A stretch of DNA of 64,000 nt from Haematobia irritans (GCF_050003625.1 NC_134397.1:279986070-280050069); one strand, 5' to 3'; shown: positions 49,166-62,172, counted from the first letter of the stretch. The notes: generated from the sequence alone by a model not told the origin. Made by a program: numbers and translations.

Positions 49166-50049
49166 CCCACCTGACCACAACATTCGTTATCGTATTCGAT
49201 ATAGAAACATTCTCGGTTTTTTCTCGAAGAAAACTATCGAAAACGATATCGAGAATGGTTCGAAAAAATTTCGAAAAACGTTCATCTGTCGTGCTGTTAC
49301 TGCCAGCAAACTCTTCGTTTTCGAAGGCTTGCTAGTGATTCGTTAAAGAAGGTTTCGCGATATCTATAATGGATCGTTAACGAATCTATTTCGAATTCGT
49401 TTTCGTATTCGATATCATTTCGCTTTCGAAGGTTTTCTATACTGTTTTATTCCCATTTTGTTCCCATTATAAGTTGTGTAGTAAAAGAAAATGTTCAAGT
49501 TTGTTTTTATTTTATTACAACACAATATAGATAATTATAATACAAAATAATATAGATATTAGTGTTGCGAACAAAATACTAGAAATATTTAAATTTAGGA
49601 ATATATATTTAAAGTGATTTAAGGCACTGCTTTGACTTCTTTGCGCGGAATTTCTTATTAAACCGGTCGTGGCTATGCCATTGAAAAGGACTATAATCAA
49701 TGAGAATCATTTTCCTGGATACATCTGCAACTTAAACAAGAAAGAAAATTGGTATTTTTTGAAAGATATATAAATAAATTACTTACCTCTTTTAGATTCG
49801 CTAAGATACTTCACCCGCACTTAACAATTTCTTAAACTGAAATGACTTTTTAATCTTTGTCTTTGTCAAAAACAAATATGGCGGAACACCAACAAATAAG
49901 CCGAAAAATATTCGTTATTACTTCGAAACAACGAACGTTCGAAATTTTTCTATATCGAACTTTTCTCGAATAATGTGCGCGTTAATTTATTTCGAAAAAT
50001 GTTCGCTTTAGCGAATCTTCGCCATTTCTCGGCACTTTGGTCGGGTGGG
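49166..50049. mobile_element. 884-bp TIR element with AT target duplication
   Basis: CCCACCTGACCA at the left and TGGTCGGGTGGG at the right are inverted copies, with AT on both outer sides; removal restores AGAATGTTGCTCC. The arms are rich in CGTATTCGATAT and TTCGAAAA words; the middle is AT-rich. No transposase is visible. Superfamily unknown. Confidence 0.7.
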
Positions 50050-50095
50050 ATGTTGCTCCTATTTTAATTTTGGAATTCACTCTTCAGTTGTCAAA

Positions 50096-51114
50096 ATGCC
50101 GTCCAAGCAAGAAGAGCAGCGTATCAAAATTTTGCTCGCGCATCGCGAAAATCGGAGCTACTCGCACGCAAAGCTGACAAAATCGCTAAAAGTTGCCAAA
50201 TCTACCGTTACAAATGTAATTAAAGTGTTTGGGGAACGTTTGTCGACAGCCAGGAAGTCTGGATCGGAGGGAAATCGAAAACCGGAAGCCGCTGAGACGA
50301 CAAAGAGAGTTGCTGGTAGTTTCAAGCGAAACCCTAACCTCTCTCTCCGAGATGCCGCAAATAAGATGGGCGTATCGTCTACAACCGTGCATCGAGCCAA
50401 AAAACGAGCCAGACTATCGACTTACAAGAAGGTAGTGACTCCAAATCGCGATGATAAACAAAATACGACGGCCAAAGCGCGATCCCGGAGGCTGTACACG
50501 ACGATGCTGACGAAGTTTGACTGCGTGATAATGGACGACGAAACCTACGTCAAAGCCGACTACAAGCAGCTTCCGGGACAGGAGTTTTATACGGCAAAAG
50601 GAAGGGGAAAGGTAGCAGATATTTTCAAGCACATAAAACTGTCAAAGTTCGCAAAGAAATATCTGGTTTGGCAAGCCATCTGTACCTGTGGCTTGAAAAG
50701 CAGCATTTTCATAGCTTCCGGGACTGTCAACCAAGAAATTTACGTGAAAGAGTGTTTGAATAAACGTCTTCTGCCTTTCCTGAAGAAACACGGTTGTTCC
50801 GTACTGTTTTGGTCGGATTTGGCATCTTGCCATTACGGTAAAAAGGCCATGGAGTGGTACGCCGCCAACAACGTGCAGGTGGTTCCCAAGGACAAGAACC
50901 CTCCCAACACGCCAGAGCTCCGCCCAATTGAGAAATACTGGGCTATTGTCAAGCGGAACCTAAAGAAGACCAAAAAACTGCTAAGGACGAGCAGCAGTTC
51001 AAGGCAAACTAGCTTTCTGCGGCGAAGAAGGTGGACAAGGTGGCTGTACAAAATCTGATGGCAGGTGTCAAGCGTGAGGCCCGGCAATTCGGATTTGGAA
51101 AAGCGAAAGCCTAA
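50096..51114 (+). pseudogene. DD37E transposase, frameshifted
   Basis: From the ATG at 50096 (MPSKQEEQ) the protein has a paired helix-turn-helix region: helices around residues 21-45 and SLRDAANKMGVSSTTVHRAK near 83-102. The catalytic core follows: IMDDETYVKAD (Asp148), FWSDLASCHYG (Asp241) and ELRPIEKYWAIVK (Glu279), with 37 residues between the last two, which defines the DD37E group known from mosquitoes and flies. About 15 codons after the Glu, near 50978, one base is missing from an A run. In the restored frame a TAG (51010) replaces a likely Trp or Leu codon, and the true end is the TAA at 51112. All three catalytic residues survive, so decay is recent, but the C-terminus is lost. Confidence 0.85.
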
Positions 51115-51505
51115 CTGAATATTTTTCCTGAATTTTATACTAATTGAACTTGAAAAAGAAATTTAATTTGATTTTTTAAATAAACGATTTCACCGATTTA
51201 CACGCGTTTTCCCTTGACCAAATTTTGACCGTATCACCCTTTAATATAGTAACAGCGAAAATTTCAACGCGAAAATAGTACAGTCGAATCTCGTTTTACG
51301 AACGATATATTGTCAGGCCCTTTCATTATTTAGAAAAATTCGTTAAATAGAACGGGAATATTAAATGTAAACTTTTATTGAAAATCGTAGTTTTTTTTAC
51401 TAGATAAGTAAAAATAAATAAGCATTTGGCAAAATTAAACTGCAGAGGCACTTGAAAAATATTACTTTAAATAATCCTTAAAAACTGATGAACTTGATAT
51501 ATCTA

Positions 51506-52160
51506 CACTGAAAAAAATATTGTCGTGAGGTCAAAGATTTCATCTCTTTAAAATACGAATGCAAATTTTGAATAGCATAGAAGACGCATTTCTCTAATAT
51601 AAAGTTTTTTTCCTTGTCCAAAAGTCGATAAATTTTTCAATGAAGTCGTAATGTCCTTATAATTAAGTGATTTGACTTAAAAATGGGTATCATAACATGA
51701 AAGAAAAAATGTTTGGTCTGAGGTCAACTTGACTTTAATAATTCAGAACATTTCTTTAAATTTAATGAAATTGTCCTTAAATTTGTTGCCTTTTTGCATT
51801 TTGACTATACAGCAAAAATTCGTTCAAATATAGGACATGTTTTTCAACACCTTATTTTAAAGAAGTTTTTTACTTGAAACATAGCATAATTTCTACTGGA
51901 AGTCGAGTCTTAATTTGGAAAATAAAGTTGTCGTTAACTCGTTTTTAGAGGACTTTGATAGCATATGAAGAAAAAAAGATGAGAAAGCGAAAAATAAAAA
52001 TTAGCTTCCTAGAAGCAAGTACACAAAACCCAAATTTAAAAGAGAATTATGTCTTAAAAGTATCTTTACTTGTATTCTCCGCTTCTTTGGCTCGGAATCA
52101 ATACCAAATTTTTTAAAGGAAAGACAAAATCTTTGGAACCGGGCATGCTTTTTTTCAGTG
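51506..52160 (-). mobile_element. R-family MITE, intact, inverted
   Basis: CACTGAAAAAAATATTGTCG to GCATGCTTTTTTTCAGTG, 655 bp, TA flanks, with no insertion. It defines the R family. Confidence 0.88.
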
Positions 52161-53074
52161 TAGGTGAGGTTAGATGGAAAAGAAGATCCAAGATTCGCTG
52201 TCTTATGGGGACCTATATACACTCATGTCAATATTTGTGTGCTCTAACTTCTTAGACGAATTGCATAATTTGTTTCCAGTCCCCGGTTTCAAGATGGGCT
52301 AGGCATAGGTAGTGTTCATAGCAACATCTTCCTAAAACGTCCTACATACACCATTACTCTGCTGCTCTTTTCGGCATAGATGCACCCAAAACGCTTGATT
52401 ACAGTTTCGACCGAGCACCAAAAAATTTTTTCAGGATCTAGACATTTACCTATGGGTCAACATATTCCAAATTTTTTCTTTCTGATGCAATTTGGATGAT
52501 CAAAATAATACCGGTTCCTTAGGGTTTGTCTCAGGCTGGTTCATAAGGACCTGTCTAGTCCTACTAAGTTCTCCCAGGTCATGTACTTTGGAATGAGTTC
52601 AAGCGTGTCCTGCAGTGTAAATTTACCCCCGCCAATGACAAACCCGTGTTAAGGTGACCGGCCCCTACCATATGTTTCGACCAGAACTGGGACTGGTCTA
52701 TTCACACCAGCGAGTAGTCCTGTACCGGTTCTGGCATAGAAGCTGCCACTCTATCTAACCTGACTTTACCTAGTTACCCGGCCATTTAATATATGTTTCC
52801 AAACATTTGATGGAATCTAAATATCTTGGGAATGCCGTACTTTGTGGACGTTTCCTAAGGACTTAAGCCATTCTCACAATTGTCAAATATTGCTGATTTT
52901 TTGTTTTTACTTTCTTAAGATTAAAAGCATTTTCGTTAAATCGAAAGTAAATTTTGTTCAACTGTTCATTATTAAAATACTCAATGTTAAGAATTTCGTT
53001 ATTATAACCCACAGAAAAAAACATATTAAGATATGCTAACCGCAACTATATAACTAATTAGTATATTGTCTATA
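52161..53074. other. GC-balanced DNA with repeat P, copy 2
   Basis: 52535-52625 matches 13066-13165 (AGGACCTGTCTAG, CCTACTAAGTTCTCCCAGG, GAGTTCAAGCGTGTCC). The phrase TTTCGACCGAGCACCAAAAA near 52405 looks like SINE junction sequence. The surrounding 400 bp (ACCGGCCCCTACC, GGTTCTGGCATAG) may belong to the same unknown family. Confidence 0.4.
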
Positions 53075-53420
53075 CACTGACAAATCTATTGACATAATAT
53101 GATTACGTATGATAAAATAATATGATATTATTATATAATGAAAAAACATTGACCTAATATGAACGATTGTGCAACCTAAATATTAGGATAGCTAATTACA
53201 CAATATTAAGAAAAAATTCTTTAAAATAAAGAAATTTTAATTAATATGCGGCCCTCCAGTCATATATTAAAAATCACATTATTGATTTAAAAAAATAATC
53301 CTAACTTTAATAATAAATTAACAGAAATATTGATAATCTTTAAATTAATAGAATAGGCTAATACTTATTTTGAGGATTTTTCATCTTTGGTTAGAGTTGT
53401 TTTGAAATTAACCGTTTCAT
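53075..53420 (-). mobile_element. R-related subfamily b MITE fragment
   Basis: CACTGACAAATCTATTGAC, then GCAACCTAAATATTAGGATA and GGCTAATACTTATTTTGAGG, reversed subfamily-b phrases. Other end lost. Confidence 0.5.
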
Positions 53421-55287
53421 TGTTTCAAATTCAAATTCATCACATAAAAGAATGAAGAAATTGTCATATGCATCAAGGCTCATTCAAGGCATTTATTGTA
53501 ACAGCATAACTCTCACTTTCAAAATTTCACTCTCCTTTTTTTTAGATCAATGAATATTTTTTCTCTTTTCTGATAATGATAATTCAAGAAAAAAAATACT
53601 AACACACGGAGTTCTATTTATCGGGACTCCTTAACTCCAAAACACATTATGCGACAAATCTTCAAAACCGATTCATTTCATTATATACGTCATTAACAAA
53701 CCAACAAATTAATATGAAATATCAAATGCCAGATAAGAAACGTCTAATGAATCATGGCTTGATGAAATAAGCGAATTGTGGGCAATTAAGCAGTACCATT
53801 TGCCATGTAACGAGGTCATGCAATTGTTGTAAAATCCCCGCATGTAAATCTGCCATCATCTCCAAAAGCCAAATACAAGCCTAAGAACTCCCAAGCCAAG
53901 GAAGCAAATTGCGGCAAAGACATAACCGAATGGAAATGAATAATTAAATGACTCTATCAATGTACCGAATGGCAAACAATTGGCTTCATATGTGGAATGG
54001 ATGTGGTATTTTCGAACGATTCCAATTGCAAACTCAACATGCAAATTATTACTCTTGATGTGAGTTACAACTCGAAAAAAGGCCATTCTGTTTCAACTAA
54101 CTAACTAACTAACGAAGGAGCAGACGAATGAATGGTATGACGTGATTTGTGAGCTGCCGCCAGCTTTGTTGGACATCTAAAGTTATTATTAAGTCTCCTA
54201 ATGGCCACCAAGAAATAGCGAGGAAAGACAAATGGAAAATGGGGAATGTTCCCAGTCAGGTTAGTATCAAACACAGACTGTTGGTAATAGACTTTATATT
54301 ATATTTCTTGCATAAATTACGCCACGAATACACCTCCTGGAGCCCTAGCTACTACAAGGGCTTTATTATATTCACGCTTCTAATTAAGGCTTTTTGACGA
54401 GAAGTTAAATGTTTTTACTATTTATGCATTTTTGTTTTTGTATTCAACCTTACTTATGCATATTTGCATTTGTAACTATTCAAGTTTTTCCTTCCAACTA
54501 CTTTTGCAAAATATATCATAAATGTACCCTCACCAAGGTATTCGAGGAGAGACTTTTTAGCATAGAAATAAACGTTAACTATAGTGCGTGTTATTGACTG
54601 TTAATTAGAGTCTTTTATGAAAAAGGGGGTTTTAAATAAATATCACGAAAGTAGCCAGATCTGGGATACCATAGATATTGCATTCTAATAGTATTATAGG
54701 ATATTAAAACGATTTTTTTATATTTTTAATTTATTAGCCAAACTATATTATCGATCTCTACCACAGAGACCTGATATTAGGGGTCTTTTGTACACCTCAA
54801 TCTGGCAACGCCATGTGCTAATTACATTTGCAGAGACTGTTGAGTGGTGTTCTTTTTTGCATGCATTTAAAAAGGTATTTAAATATCGTTAAAATGAACA
54901 AGTGAATTAGAAATGCGTTATGCATGAAACCTGATATGTTTTGCATAAATAATACACGACATGCAAACCTGTCAAGCCATCACGAACAGATACAATAAAG
55001 TAGAATTCTGCAAAAGGCTAATGAGTGAAATCCTAGGAAGCGATTTTTATATTTTATTATGTAAAAAGTTACATTCAACTCCCTACCATAGAAAGTATAA
55101 TCAAACGATTGTACATAGTTTAATTCATAGCGAGAATTATAGCTAACAGCTGACACGTATTTTCAACTATCTTCAAAAAGTTCTGTAGCAATAATCATTT
55201 AAATGGTCCTAAACTTGGACAAAAATGTTAAAGTATTTAAATTATAGCATTAGAGTCCATTACATAGTCGGGGAAGTTATGTACATA
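53421..55287. other. Unique DNA, no gene accepted
   Basis: 53600-54390 is more balanced and non-repetitive (AACTAACTAACTAACGAAGG near 54098). The 82-codon frame at 54149 has no start context. 54400-55280 is AT-rich. Confidence 0.35.
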
Positions 55288-55390
55288 CACTTAAAATATA
55301 TATACGTGATATTAAAGATTACGCAACTAATATTTTAAGACTCGCAATTCAAAAATATGAAGGACAAATTTCTTTAAAATAATGAAATAG
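55288..55390 (-). mobile_element. R-related subfamily b end fragment
   Basis: CACTTAAAATATATATACG after TA, then AAAGATTACGCAAC. Only about 100 bp remain. Confidence 0.55.
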
Positions 55391-55445
55391 AATAGGTAAT
55401 ATGTACATAAAATAATAAAATGAAAGAAGTCAAATGGTAAAGCTA

Positions 55446-55910
55446 GATTAGATATAGTGGCAGCCTTATATTTTAGGCTCTCTTTGACTTGAATAGTCCA
55501 ATGTGATACCACACACGCAGAGAGGGAACATGATCACCCCAAACATATTTCAATACTTTTGTCGCAAAAATTTTGTTTTCTCGGCAATCATTTACATGAT
55601 AGCGAAAATTAGATACATAATTTTCGAGATAATAACATGGTTGCGGAAAACATGTTCCATGTTCACCGTCCAAAAATAACCTTTTGCTCTTAATACATTT
55701 TTGTGGTGACCATGTTCCTTTTCTGGGTGCAGGTGGTCAACTTCTCTCTTATCAATAATTATATGCTAAGCTTACTGAAAAGGGACCACCTTCTTATAAC
55801 CCAGTTCGGACGGCGTTTCACATTACGGTTAAACCACTTAGAGAACAAGTGAACAACACATATTGGCGTTCATCAGATGTACTTACCTTTGCGCCACGAT
55901 GGCATTACTG
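55446..55910 (-). mobile_element. SINE split by a MITE (S7)
   Basis: 55446-55510 is the reversed SINE tail (AATAGTCCAATGTGATACC). 55731-55910 continues with the body (AACTTCTCTCTTATCA, CGGACGGCGTTTCACATTAC) and a remnant of the head (GCGCCACGATGGC). The MITE at 55511-55728 lies between. Confidence 0.65.
55511..55728. mobile_element. 218-bp MITE nested in the SINE
   Basis: CACGCAGAGAGGGAACATGA at the left pairs with GACCATGTTCCTTTTCTGGG at the right end; CA on both sides matches the SINE empty site (ATACCACA/GTGG). It is related in its ends to the hairpin MITE at 44347. Confidence 0.65.
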
Positions 55911-56110
55911 AGGGGGCTGACGCAATCTGTCAACACTTTGCTTCATTTTATTCCGGAAATGCAATATTTTCATACCACCGTATAGTTCAATCCACAAAGA
56001 GTTATACATTTAAGACACAGTTCTGGAATGGAATAGAAACTGAATAAGTTTGTAGAAACCATCTTCCATAATAAAGAGACTGATCTTATATTTAAACTTT
56101 TTCATTAAAC

Positions 56111-57569
56111 TTTTTATACCCACCACCATAGGATGGGGGGTATATTAACTTTGTCATTCCGTTTGTAACACATCGAAATATTGCTCTAAGACCCCATAAA
56201 GTATATATATTCTGGGTCGTGGTGAAATTCTGAGTCGATCTGAGCATGTCCGTCCGTCCGTCCGTCCGTCCGTCCGTCTGTTGAAATCACGCTAACTTCC
56301 GAACGAAACAAGCTATCGACTTGAAACTTGGCACAAGTAGTTGTTATTGATGTAGGTCGGATGGTATTGCCAATGGGCCATATCGGTCCACTTTTACGTA
56401 TAGCCCCCATATAAACGGACCCCAAAATTTGGCTTGCGCGGCCTCTAAGAGAAGCAAATTTCATCCGATCCGGCTGAAATTTGGTATATGGTGTTAGTAT
56501 ATGGTCTCTAACAACCATGCAAAAATTGGTCCACATCGGTCCATAATTATATATAGCCCCCATATAAACCGATCCCCCGATTTGGCTTGCGAGGCCCCTA
56601 AGAGAAGCAAATTTCATCCGATCCGGCTGAAATTTGGTACATGGTGTTAGTATATGGTCTCTAACAACCATGCAAAAATTGGTCCACATCGGTCCATAAT
56701 TATATATAGCCCCCATATAAACCGATCCCCCGATTTGGCTTGCGAGGCCCCTAAGACAAGCAAATTTCATCCGATCCGGCTGAAATTTGGTACATGGTGT
56801 CAGTATATGGTCTCTAACAACCATGCAAAAATTGGTCCACATCGGTCCATAATTATATATAGCCCCCATATAAACATATCCCCCGATTTGGCTTGCGAGG
56901 CCTCTAAGAGAAGCAAATTTCATCCGATCCGGCTGAAATTTGGTACATGGTGTTAGTATATGGTCTCAAACAACTATGCAAAAATTGGTCCACATCGGTC
57001 CATAATTATATATAGCCCCCATATAAACCGATCCCCCGATTTGGGCGAGGCCTCTAAGAGAAGCAAATTTCATCCGATCCGGCTGAAATTTGGTACGTGA
57101 TGTTAGTATATGGTCTCTAACAACCATGCAAAAATTGGTCCACATCGGTTCATAATTATATATAGCCCCCATATAAACCGATCACCAGATTTGACCTCCG
57201 GAACCTCTTGGAAGACCAAAATTCATCTGATTCAGTTGAAATTTGGTACGTGGTGTTAATATATGGCCTCAAACTCCCATGCAAAAATTGGTCGATATCG
57301 GTCCATAATTATATATAGGCCCCATATAAACCGATCCCCAGATTTGACCTCCAGAGCCCCTTGGAAGAGAATTCTTCCCATTCGGTTGAAATTTGGTACG
57401 TGATGTTAGTATATGGTATCCAACAACCATGCAGGAATAAGAAGTTTTAAGATACCACAACCCAAGTAATTCGATTGTGGATGACAGTCTTTCGTAGAAG
57501 TTTCTACGCAATCCATGGTGGTGGGTACATAAGATTCGGCCTGGCCGAACTTGCGGCCGTATATACTTG
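56111..57569 (+). mobile_element. Helentron, subfamily C, seven-module copy
   Basis: It has ATACCCACCACCATAGGATG, ATAAAGTATATATATTCTGG and a long GTCCGTCC block at 56248-56280. Modules anchored on CCATATAAAC lie at 56407, 56560, 56713, 56866, 57019, 57169 and 57322, spaced 153, 153, 153, 153, 150, 153. The 3' end is TTCGGCCTGGCCGAA then GTATATACTTG. The 245-codon minus-strand frame is this 51-codon module read in tandem. Confidence 0.85.
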
Positions 57570-58700
57570 TTTGTTTTAAAATGTTACCCAAGGATTTTGA
57601 AGAAGCAAACCTAACATAGTTAGTTTTTGTAAATTGAACACTCCTAATATTCTCAAAAGCTCCTAAATACTGTTATACTTTAGCAGATATATTTCGAACT
57701 TTCCACATTTTAAATTACAAATATCATATAGAAATCGAATGTTAAACTCCATGTCACATTCGAAATATAATGAGAGTAATTAATCACCACAGATCGGCCC
57801 ACATTCACAATAGCTCATTATACAATTCTCCATATCCGCAAATTGTAATGTAGGCATTTGTTAAACTATCACTTTGTAAGATAAGAGTGAGTATGGAAAC
57901 AAATCCCATGGAAACAGAAGTCCACTTTCAATCACCTGCCAAAACAATAGCCAAAAAACACCCAAACTTGTCCAACATCAAATAGATCGGTCCGGTCTAA
58001 TTTGTATTTGAAATGGAGTATAATTAGTTTTCCGCTTTTTGGTGTAATTTCCTCTGCATTGGACCAAATGTGGTGTGGCCTGGTGTACACCAAGACCAAA
58101 GACACTTTAAAATAATGACGCCTTCATATAATTGACCATTAAATTATAGGAGTGCAAACTACAAACCATTCAGCAGTACAGACTGAAGTTAACATTCGGT
58201 GTGCGAGATGTGAAGCGATAATGCCTATGAAGTCTTTCATTAGTAGCCAAATGCGGCTTGTCAGCTAACACATATTTTCAACTGTTTTATTTAAAAAAGA
58301 TCTGATATCTAAACGCCATCGCAGCACATTGTTGTGAACTATTTCATCAGGTAGAACGAATAGGCTCACACCCTACACAAATATACAAATTTCATTATCA
58401 TTTTACCAGAGTGCTAGGAGAGCAATATGTATATGCCTGAATTTGATACGTGCCATTCATTTCGCCCGCTAAAACTTTGTACCAAACATTATTCCAAGTT
58501 TCATTATTTATGAAGATTCCAAAAGAAATATTGTTACCAAAGGAATTTTGGTAATTTTAGTAATTTTATTCATTTTAAGTTTTACACTTTGACTTCTGTA
58601 AAAAATATTTTCTTACTACCAGAATCTATTGGAACGTATTAAAAATGGCATCTGGGATCAACGATTACGTCTCAGAAACATAAAATCAATCGGCCAAAGG
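57570..58700. other. Unique DNA, no gene seen
   Basis: Non-repetitive; balanced from 57780 to 58480. No exon, RNA or repeat was recognised. Confidence 0.35.
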
Positions 58701-58779
58701 TGAGTCGACGCCGAAAGAACCATGTCGAAGCAAGTCAAGTTTCTTCGACCATCGACGTGTGGTCCACTTCAAGTTACCT

Positions 58780-59000
58780 CAGTAGTAATTACCGATAAAG
58801 GTAAATGTATGATGGCTAAAATTAATTCTACTCGGGGGGGGGGGGGGGGGGGGGATAACATTTTCTGGAAGTGGCTTAGCCCTCCACGACCCCCTAGCTA
58901 TTCCAAGTATGGGGCTTATATACAATTCTGGACCTATAGGATCAGGTTTTGCATGGTAGTTACAGTTCATTTATTAAAATCGCGTACCAAATTTCAATTG
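58780..59000 (-). mobile_element. Helentron-like fragment, inverted, with G run
   Basis: ATGGGGCTTATATACAATTC and CCAAATTTCAATTGGATGAG are reversed Helentron interior phrases. The G21 tract lies inside it. Confidence 0.45.
58834..58854 (+). repeat. Homopolymer of 21 G
   Basis: An unbroken G run, exceptional in an AT-rich window. It could form a G-quadruplex. Its exact length may be unreliable in an assembly. Confidence 0.9.
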
Positions 59001-59071
59001 GATGAGATTAGCTCTTTCAAGATGCAAAAGAAGATAATTATGGTGGTCGATTCATACACAAAAAATAGTAA

Positions 59072-60574
59072 TCCCACAAGGAAGGAACATTTTTGTTAAT
59101 TTTGGAAAAATTAGGTTAATTTTAGAAAATTTTAACTAAACTGTATTACAAACGCAGATGTATGTTAACGCCGATTTTACAAAAATAATATATCTACAAT
59201 TGAAATTTATTTTTATACCTTGCGCCACACTGTGGAACAGGGTATTATAAGTTAGTACATATGTTTGCAACACCCAGAAGGAGACGAGATAGACACATGG
59301 TGTCTTTGGCAAAAATGCTCAGGGTGGGCTCCTGAGTCGATATAGCCATGTCCGTCTGTCCGTGAACACATTTTTGTAATCAAAGTCTAGGTCGCAGTTG
59401 TAGTCCAATCGACTTCAAATTTGGCACAAGTATGTGATTTGGCTCAGAATAGATCCCTATTGATTTTGGAAGAAATCGGTTCAGATTTAGATATAGCTCC
59501 CATATATATATTTCGTCCGATATGGACTTATAAGGTCCCAGAAGCCAGAGTTTTACTCCAATGTGGTTGAAATTTTGCACAAGGAGTAGAATTAGCATTG
59601 TACCTATGCGTGCCAAATTTGGTTGAAATCGGTTCAGATTTAGATATATCTCACATATAAAGCTTTCGCCCGATTTACACTCATATGACCGCAGAAGTAA
59701 ATTTTTTGCTCCGATTTAGTTGAAAATTTGCACAGGGAGTAGAATTAGCATTGTAGCTATGCGTGTCAAATTTGGTTGAAATCGGTTCAGATTTAGATAT
59801 AGCTCCCATATATAGCTTTCGCCCGATTTACACTCATATGACCGCAGAAGTAAATTTTTTGCTCCGATTTAGTTGAAATTTTGCACAGGGAGTAGAATTA
59901 GCATTGTAACTATGCGTGCCAAAATGGCAAAAATGGCCAAAATACCAATATTTTCCTTGTAAAATCGCCACTGCTTAGTCGAAAAGTTGTAAAAATGACT
60001 CTAATTTTCCAAAACTTCTAATACATATATATCGAGCGATAAATCATAAATAAACTTTTGCGAAGTTTCCTTAAAATTGCTTCAGATTTAAATGTTTCCC
60101 ATATTTTTTTACCAACATTGTGTTCCACCCTAGTGCATTAGCCGACTTAAATTTTGAGTCTATAGATTTTGTAGAAGTCTATCAAATTCTGGCCAAATCG
60201 AGTGATATTTAAATGTATGTATTTGGGACAAACCTTTATATATAGCCCCCAACACATTCGACGGATGTGATATGGTATCGAAAATTTAGATCTACAAAGT
60301 GGTGCAGGGTATAATATAGTCGGCCCCGCCCGACTTTAGACTTTCCTTACTTGTTTTTCACTTGTAAAAGAAAATTTTGTATTGTGAAGGAAAAGATTGG
60401 AGTTCAAAATTCAAAAATGTCTTTAGTGCCATATGAAGTTCACGAAGAACGCATTATTGGTAAAATTTACAAATTTTAAGAAATTCTGAACTTTTTTGTA
60501 GAGGACAAGAATTTAGTAAAATTGTATGCTTCATTTGGGTATTTGTGTGCAATATAGGGTTTATTTTTTTAGTG
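59072..60574 (-). mobile_element. T-family MITE, inverted, split by a Helentron
   Basis: CCCACAAGGAAGGAAC at the left, TTTTTTTAGTG+TA at the right. AAAATGTCTTTAGTGCCATA and CGCATTATTGGTAAAATTTA are T interior in reverse. The Helentron occupies 59209-60353, inserted between T residues. Confidence 0.7.
59209..60353 (+). mobile_element. Helentron, subfamily A
   Basis: ATACCTTGCGCCACACTGTG hairpin at the 5' end, ATGTCCGTCTGTCCG, modules at 59500, 59653 and 59807 (153, 154), and the 3' end GTGCAGGGTATAATATAG, GC hairpin, TTACTTG. The last 400 bp are almost identical to 3320-3741, so the two copies share a recent source. Confidence 0.8.
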
Positions 60575-60578
60575 TATG

Positions 60579-62172
60579 CGTGATTTATACAATTATGGAT
60601 TTATATATAGACCAAGTTTCGCTTGGTTATTAGATGGCATATTTAATTAATACCCGAGGCTCCGGAAATCAAATCAAATGGGGCTATGCTGGTATAAAAT
60701 CGAAAAATTTGCTGAAATTTGCAACTACAATCACGGGAATTTCACTATCATTTCATTTTCTATATATAGACTATAGGCATAATCAAACGATATATCGACG
60801 AATTTTCAAAATCTCTGACTCACTATGTCACACACACCCCCTTAACCTAGAAAGGAGCTGAAAATTAATTTCATAGTGTTACACCCGGACTTATGAAACT
60901 ACAATACACCATATCCAATTTAGGGAACAGTAATATTTGCACAAGAAAAATGTGCACACAAGGCAAATAATTATTTAAACAAAACTCCAGTAAATAAATA
61001 AACCTCATACAACAACAAAAAAAAACTGAGACCTTGTACCTTATGGACAAACGAACGAAAGAGGATCGCTATAGCGTTTGATGCGGTGAAAAGTCTACAA
61101 GAATCATCAAACGTTAGTGGCACACTTTCCGACTATGATCAAAAACATGTCCAAACGGTTGTGGTGTACAAAGTTGAGAATGCCACTGATGGCCAAATAT
61201 TTGTTATTTTGTATCCCTAATTAACGCCCTCTTCCTCAGATGTGCTCCTATTCTGTATGCCTCTTTGTGTCCTAATGTTTCCAACTTATTTTTTAAACGC
61301 CAACACATGCTCGAGATGTTGACCGAATGAACCAACCGAGGATGTTCTTTGTTTGAAGCCACATTCCTGTTAGTCGGTGTGGTTTGTTAATCGTATTAAG
61401 CCATAATGGATTTTAGTTTGTTTTTCGTTATATTTTTATTCAAATGGATATTTTATTTCCTTCCACACAGCAGACCAAACATTCATTGTCTAATATCCCA
61501 TTATTATTGCCATCATTGACAATGACGGTGCATGCAACAACAGGTGTGGCACGTCTCCATTGGCCGAAGAAGAAGGATTGAGAATATTTGTAATGGGTTA
61601 ATGTTTTAATGTTATAGGAGATGCCATTAGACAGGTGTGAGAAACGTACAGGTTCCACCGCCAAAATGAGGATACACAATAAAGGATAAAACATAAAATT
61701 GTCTTAATAATCGGTTAACTCTTTAATTGATTTGGGATGGTCTCACTCTAATGGCAATGACTCATTACTTTGCCCCATGTGATTATGAATTTTTTTTTAA
61801 ATGGATCCTAGGGACCGGAAAAGGCAAAAGTATTTGATGTCGACAGAGTTTAATAAGCGTAAGGAATGCTACAACAGATGACCTATACGAAGAGGCCCTT
61901 TTCGTTGCTACTTGAAAATAGCAAAATGATCTATTAATATATCCAAAGATTTTTGTCTTTGGTGTTAATTCCAAAACGAAGATATTTTAACTTAAGGACA
62001 TTTTTCTATTATCCACAATTTTGTCAGAATGAAATGTCTACCAGAAATATTGATTACATGTCCCACATTTCACAATAAATGGCCATGAACCATTTGATGT
62101 CCGTCTGAGTCGTATTTGTAATTTGCACTAAAGCTTTCACAATTTGAATTCGATATTGCCACACCACAATTA
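60579..62172. other. Unique DNA, no gene accepted
   Basis: 60870-61700 is balanced and non-repetitive; the 84-codon minus-strand frame at 61440 has no support. 61941-62000 (CAAAGATTTTTGTCTTTGG) resembles a worn R fragment. Confidence 0.35.

Larger units (their letters stand above)
49095..51241 (+). mobile_element. DD37E Tc1/mariner element, left end lost, interrupted
   Basis: The 5' leader (about 49095-49165) ends in a GTGTGT run and AGAAT. A foreign element occupies 49166-50049. The leader resumes with GTTGCTCC, and the transposase starts at 50096. The right end AATTTTGACCGTATCACCCT is present with TA after it; the matching left inverted repeat is missing. Confidence 0.8.

Noticed and set aside
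56186..56923. 245-codon minus-strand frame made of 51-residue repeats
   Set aside because: It is the 153-bp Helentron module read in tandem; one stop-free module gives a long frame automatically. No start context or conserved domain.
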